Both the position numbers and the translations under genes were made by a program. Shown here piece after piece: positions 60,284-64,000 of a stretch of DNA of 64,000 nucleotides. Location: contig NZ_BONW01000022.1 in assembly GCF_016862915.1 (NCBI RefSeq), forward strand, positions 186,001-250,000, written 5' to 3'. The stretch comes from Plantactinospora endophytica (GTDB lineage: Bacteria > Actinomycetota > Actinomycetes > Mycobacteriales > Micromonosporaceae). Position 1 is the stretch's first letter, and each line of letters begins with the position of its first letter. Under the pieces are notes generated by a model. The model was given only the letters and a program-made list of their open reading frames with translations, was not told where the DNA came from and made no database searches.

Positions 60284-61594
60284 ATGAGAGCCCGTACCCG
60301 CCGCCACACCGTGCCCCGGAAGGTGGCCCAGTTCCTCGCGCTCTGTCTGGCCCTGGTGGCCGCCTTCGCCCAGCCCGCCCACGGCAACGCCGGGGCCGCA
60401 GCCGCCGCCGCACCGGCCTTCAACGTCATCGCCTTCTACAACGGCACCTGGGACGCGGCGCACATCAGCTTCGTCCAGGAAGCCAACCGGTGGTTCCCGC
60501 AGACCGCCGCCCAGCACAACTTCAGCTACACCGCCACCAACGACTGGAGCCGGCTGAACACCGCCAACCTGGCCAACTACCAGGTGGTGGTCTTCCTCGA
60601 CGATCTGCCGCCGGTCGCCCAGCGCCCCGCGTTCGAGCAGTACATGCGGAACGGCGGGGCCTGGCTCGGCTTCCACGTCTCGGCGTTCACCACCAACCCG
60701 GGTGGCTGGGACTGGTACCACAACCAGTTCCTCGGCACCGGGGCCTTCCAGTCCAACACCTGGGGACCGACCACCGCCGTGCTGCGGGTCGAGGACCGCA
60801 GCCACCCGTCCACCACCGGGCTGCCGGCCACCTTCACCTCGTCGGTCAGCGAGTGGTACTCCTGGAGCCGCGACCTGCGGACCAACCCGAACATCGACAT
60901 CCTGGCCTCGGTCGACCCGAGCAGTTTTCCGCTCGGCACCGACCCCAACCAGACCTGGCGGAGCGGCTACTACCCGATCGTCTGGACCAACAGCAACTAC
61001 AAGATGCTGTACGCCAACTTCGGCCACAACGCGATGGACTACGCCAACAACGTGCCGCTCTCCTCCACCTTCGCCAGCGAGACGCAGAACCGTTTCCTGG
61101 TCGACGGGCTGCGCTGGCTCGGTGGCGGCGGTGGCGGCACTCCCCCGCCGGCCGACCCGATCTCCCCGACCGCCTGGTACACCCTGGTCAACCGCAGCAG
61201 CGGCAAGTGCGTGGACGCCCGGGCCGCCGGTACCGCCAACGGCACCGCGATCCAGCAGTACGCCTGCAACGCCAGCCTGGCCCAGCAGTACCAGTTCCAA
61301 CCGACCAGCGGCGGCTACGTCCGGGTGAACAACCGGGGCAACAGCGCCCGGTCGCTGGACGTGACAAACGTGTCCACCGCCGACAACGCACCGGTCCAGC
61401 TCTGGACCTACAGCGGCGGCAACAACCAGCAGTGGCAGCCGGTGGCGGAGGCCGACGGCTACTACCGACTGGTCAACCGGCTCAGCGGCAAGTGCCTCGA
61501 CGTGCCGGGCGCCGCCACCGCCGACAGCGTGCAACTGGTGCAGTACGCCTGCAACGGCACCGCCGCCCAGTCCTTCCGCCTCGTCGCGCAGTAG
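60284..61594 (+). CDS. Secreted ThuA-domain protein with ricin-type (CBM13) lectin domain
   Basis: A 436-aa exported protein. Signal peptide: basic M-R-A-R-T-R-R-H then a hydrophobic core F-L-A-L-C-L-A-L-V-A-A-F-A, cleavage near A-H-G/N-A at about 35. Residues about 45-290 are a ThuA (trehalose-utilisation-like, glutaminase-related) domain (F-N-V-I-A-F-Y-N-G-T-W-D-A-A-H, L-D-D-L-P-P, G-F-H-V-S-A-F). A Gly/Pro linker leads to a ricin beta-trefoil lectin (310-436) with G-K-C-V-D-A, Q-Q-W-Q-P and G-K-C-L-D-V repeats. It probably binds and acts on extracellular polysaccharide; the ThuA reaction is unknown. ATG 60284 has GAGAGGA upstream. Confidence 0.92.
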   Translation: MRARTRRHTVPRKVAQFLALCLALVAAFAQPAHGNAGAAAAAAPAFNVIAFYNGTWDAAHISFVQEANRWFPQTAAQHNFSYTATNDWSRLNTANLANYQVVVFLDDLPPVAQRPAFEQYMRNGGAWLGFHVSAFTTNPGGWDWYHNQFLGTGAFQSNTWGPTTAVLRVEDRSHPSTTGLPATFTSSVSEWYSWSRDLRTNPNIDILASVDPSSFPLGTDPNQTWRSGYYPIVWTNSNYKMLYANFGHNAMDYANNVPLSSTFASETQNRFLVDGLRWLGGGGGGTPPPADPISPTAWYTLVNRSSGKCVDARAAGTANGTAIQQYACNASLAQQYQFQPTSGGYVRVNNRGNSARSLDVTNVSTADNAPVQLWTYSGGNNQQWQPVAEADGYYRLVNRLSGKCLDVPGAATADSVQLVQYACNGTAAQSFRLVAQ

Positions 61595-61623
61595 CCCCGC
61601 CGCCGCGCCGTCCGCCGCCGCTC

Positions 61624-61676
61624 ACCTGGACACCAGATGCGCTACCCGGCATGGGTAACGCACCTGGTGTCCAGGT
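61624..61676 (-). terminator. 24-bp long inverted repeat between the lectin gene and leuS
   Basis: Two 24-nt arms (61624-61647 and 61653-61676) enclose the loop GGCAT. Only two positions do not pair (61637/61663 and 61642/61658). In the minus-strand RNA both are G-U wobbles, so the stem is complete in the leuS transcript but has two A-C mismatches in the other. It follows the lectin gene by 30 bp and the leuS stop by about 146 bp. It is the strongest hairpin in the window. Confidence 0.8.
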
Positions 61677-61821
61677 CGACGGAGAAAGAGCCACCCGGCA
61701 GGCCGGAGCCCGTCCGTGTCGTCCCCGGCGCCGCCGATCGGGTCACGGGCTGCGGTGCCGACGCGGCGTGCCCGGCCGGCACCGCGCCACCCGGCAGCGC
61801 GGTGCCGGCCGGACCGAGCGG

Positions 61822-64000
61822 TCAGGCGACGACGCTGACCATCCTGCCGGCCACCACGATCACCTTGCGCGGCTCTCGACCGCCCAACTGGTCGGCGACC
61901 GCCGCCAGCGCGGCGGACCGGATCGCCTCCTCGGCCGCGTCCGCCGGCACCTCGACCCGGCCCCGGACCTTGCCGTTGACCTGCACCGGGTACGTCACCG
62001 TCGCGGCGACCAGCAGGCTCGGGTCGGCCACCGGGAACGGCTCGTACGCCAGCGACTCGGCGTGCCCCAGCCGCTGCCACAGCTCCTCGGCGATGTGCGG
62101 GGCGAACGGCGACAGCATCAGCAGCAGCGGCTCCGCCACCTCACGGGGGGTCGCGTCCAGTCGGGTCAGGCCGTTGGTCAGCTCGATCAGCTTGGCGATC
62201 GCGGTGTTCATCCGGATGCCGTCCAGGTCGCCCCGGACCCCGTCGACGATCCGGTGCAGCAGCCGGCGGGTCTGCTCGTCGGCCGGCGCGTCGGTGACCC
62301 GCAGTTCGCCGGTCTGCTCGTCGACGATCGTCCGCCAGACCCGTTGCAGGAACCGGTACGCCCCGATCACCGCCCGGGTCTCCCAGGGCCGGGAGACGTC
62401 CAGCGGGCCCATCGACATCTCGTAGACCCGGAACGTGTCGGCGCCGTACGCCTCGCACATCTCGTCCGGGGTCACCACGTTCCGCAGCGACTTGCCCATC
62501 TTGCCGTAGACCCGGGTGACCTGCTGGTCAGCGAAGTAGTACTGGCCGTCGACCTCCTCCACCTCGGCCGCCTCGACGTAGCCGCCCCGGTCGTTCTTGA
62601 AGGCGTACGCCTGGATCATGCCCTGGTTGTACAGCCGACGGTACGGCTCGAACGACGAGACGTGGCCCAGGTCGAACAGCACCTTGTGCCAGAAGCGGGC
62701 GTACAGCAGGTGCAGCACGGCGTGCTCCTGGCCGCCGACGTACAGGTCGGTGCCACCGGGGTCGCCGGGCGACTGCGGACCCATCCAGTACGCCTCGTTG
62801 GCCGGGTCGACGAACCGCTCGGCGTTGGTCGGGTCCAGGTAGCGCAGCTCGTACCAGCAGGAGCCGGCCCACTGCGGCATCACGTTGGTCTCCCGGGTGT
62901 ACCGCTTCGGCCCGTCGCCCAGGTCCAGCTCGACCTCGACCCAGTCCTTGCGCCGGGACAGCGGGGTCTCCGGGTCGGAGTCGGCGTCCTCCGGGTCGAA
63001 GGTGCGCGGCGCGAAGTCGTCGACCTCGGGCAGCTCGACCGGCAGCATCGACTCGGGCAGCGCGACCGGGTTGCCCTGCTCGTCGTAGACGATCGGGAAC
63101 GGCTCGCCCCAGTAGCGCTGCCGGCTGAACAGCCAGTCCCGCAGCCGGTAGGTGACCGCGCCGGAACCGTGCCCGTTCGCCTCCAGCCACTCGATGATCT
63201 TCGCCTTGGCGTCGGCGACGAACAGCCCGTTCAGGTCCAGGCCGCGCTCTGGCGCGGCGCTGTTGATCGCCGGCCCCTCCCCGGTGTACGTCTTGCCGTC
63301 GAAGCCCTCCGCCGGCTGCACGGTACGTACGATCGGCAGCTCGAAGACCTCGGCGAACTCCCAGTCCCGCTCGTCCTGCCCCGGCACCGCCATGATCGCG
63401 CCGGTGCCGTAGCCGGCCAGTACGTAGTCGGCGATGAAGATCGGGATCTGCGCACCGGTGACCGGGTTGGTGGCGTACGCCCCGACGAAGACGCCGGTCT
63501 TCTCCCGGTTCTCGGCCTGCCGCTCGATGTCGGTCTTGGCCCCGGCCGACTTCCGGTAGGCGTCCACGGCGGCCCGGGGAGTGGCCTGGCCACCGGTCCA
63601 GACGTCCCGGGTCCCCGCCGGCCAGGCGGTACCGGCCAGCGTGTCGACCAGCGGGTGCTCCGGGGCCAGCACCATGTAGGTGGCCCCGAAGACGGTGTCC
63701 GGCCGGGTGGTGAAGACCCGGATCGGGTCGGCGTCGGTCGGGAACTCGATGTGCGCGCCGGTCGACCGGCCGATCCAGTTCCGCTGTTGCAGCTTGATCG
63801 GCTCGGGCCAGTCCAGCGCGTCCAGGTCCTCGATCAGCCGGTCGCCGTACGCGGTGATCCGCATCATCCACTGCTTCAGGCTGCGCTTGAAGACCGGGAA
63901 GTTGCCCCGGTCGGAGCGGCCGTCCGGGGTCACCTCCTCGTTGGCCAGCACCGTGCCCAGCCCCGGACACCAGTTCACCGGCGCCTCGGAGACGTACGCC
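61822..64000 (-). CDS. leuS: Leucyl-tRNA synthetase, 5' part outside window
   Basis: Charges tRNA-Leu with leucine. About 726 codons from the C-terminus are present; the frame is open to the right edge and the HIGH motif and start lie outside. Visible are [13 protein letters not shown], the CP1 editing domain with [13 protein letters not shown] and the D of the editing pocket ([10 protein letters not shown]). Also present are the catalytic K-M-G-K-S (K-M-S-K-S with G for S, as common in actinobacteria), the anticodon-binding helices and the C-terminal domain ending [13 protein letters not shown]. No introns, inteins or frame breaks in the visible part. Confidence 0.97.
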   Translation of the reverse strand, partial: AYVSEAPVNWCPGLGTVLANEEVTPDGRSDRGNFPVFKRSLKQWMMRITAYGDRLIEDLDALDWPEPIKLQQRNWIGRSTGAHIEFPTDADPIRVFTTRPDTVFGATYMVLAPEHPLVDTLAGTAWPAGTRDVWTGGQATPRAAVDAYRKSAGAKTDIERQAENREKTGVFVGAYATNPVTGAQIPIFIADYVLAGYGTGAIMAVPGQDERDWEFAEVFELPIVRTVQPAEGFDGKTYTGEGPAINSAAPERGLDLNGLFVADAKAKIIEWLEANGHGSGAVTYRLRDWLFSRQRYWGEPFPIVYDEQGNPVALPESMLPVELPEVDDFAPRTFDPEDADSDPETPLSRRKDWVEVELDLGDGPKRYTRETNVMPQWAGSCWYELRYLDPTNAERFVDPANEAYWMGPQSPGDPGGTDLYVGGQEHAVLHLLYARFWHKVLFDLGHVSSFEPYRRLYNQGMIQAYAFKNDRGGYVEAAEVEEVDGQYYFADQQVTRVYGKMGKSLRNVVTPDEMCEAYGADTFRVYEMSMGPLDVSRPWETRAVIGAYRFLQRVWRTIVDEQTGELRVTDAPADEQTRRLLHRIVDGVRGDLDGIRMNTAIAKLIELTNGLTRLDATPREVAEPLLLMLSPFAPHIAEELWQRLGHAESLAYEPFPVADPSLLVAATVTYPVQVNGKVRGRVEVPADAAEEAIRSAALAAVADQLGGREPRKVIVVAGRMVSVVA

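Noticed and set aside
1-64000. tRNA, rRNA, insertion sequences, prophage or plasmid genes
   Set aside because: Looked for on both strands by clover-leaf-like GC patterns, transposase motifs and terminal inverted repeats; none was convincing. A tRNAscan or IS search could still find a missed one.

Overview
The window is very GC-rich (about 70% or more by eye) chromosomal DNA of an actinomycete. The gene set and order point to Micromonosporaceae (Micromonospora, Plantactinospora, Actinoplanes and relatives); this placement is inferred from gene content, not from a search. Support comes from PriA in place of separate HisA and TrpF, a complete dcw cluster continuing into ftsZ-sepF-divIVA, a MurE with the meso-diaminopimelate signature DNPR, a linked MurT/GatD pair, and secreted ricin-lectin enzymes.

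Layout. (1) 1-7.8 kb: the end of a PepSY protein, a fatty acyl-CoA ligase with its own terminator, a STAS-histidine-kinase-like ATPase fusion, a Nudix hydrolase, a divergent MocR regulator/YczE membrane protein pair, and a small winged-helix-like protein. (2) 7.8-14.6 kb, minus strand: his operon hisD-hisC-hisB-(57-aa membrane protein)-hisH-(108-aa membrane protein)-priA-ohr-hisF, with several ATGA/TGATG stop-start overlaps. (3) 14.8-24.7 kb: a Lon N-domain protein, a proline-rich membrane protein, DNA polymerase III alpha, a MinD/ParA-like ATPase with a long disordered N-terminus, a secreted anchor protein, RluD and LspA. (4) 25.4-31 kb: a TraR/DksA zinc-finger protein, a K+/Na+:H+ antiporter, a DUF167 protein, a membrane protein with a Cys-rich tail, DivIVA, YggT and SepF. 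(5) 31.2-48.4 kb: yggS, ftsZ, ftsQ, murC, murG, ftsW, mraY, murF, murE, ftsI, ftsL, rsmH and mraZ, all on the minus strand, preceded by a 10-bp-phased MraZ box array. (6) 48.4-64 kb: a DNA2/NAM7-type helicase with a degenerate nuclease tail, the murT-gatD-VTT operon, a three-gene PaoABC-like molybdenum hydroxylase operon, a pentapeptide-repeat protein, a secreted ThuA-ricin lectin protein with a 23-bp direct-repeat operator, and the C-terminal three quarters of leucyl-tRNA synthetase.

How it fits together: most of the centre is a cell-wall and division island. MurC, E, F, MraY and MurG make lipid II, FtsW/FtsI polymerise it, FtsQ/L/Z/SepF/DivIVA place it, and MurT/GatD amidate it. MurD, normally between mraY and ftsW in actinomycetes, is absent from its slot, and so is the laccase-domain gene (pgeF/ylmD) normally found next to ftsZ.

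The most unusual sequence feature is a family of unrelated short tandem arrays (16 to 48 bp units). They lie in gaps between genes and in disordered protein tails. In at least two cases (Nudix gene, murG), and perhaps also dnaE, the repeat unit is a copy of the adjacent gene's own 3' end, including its stop codon. No tRNA, rRNA, insertion sequence, prophage or CRISPR array was seen.
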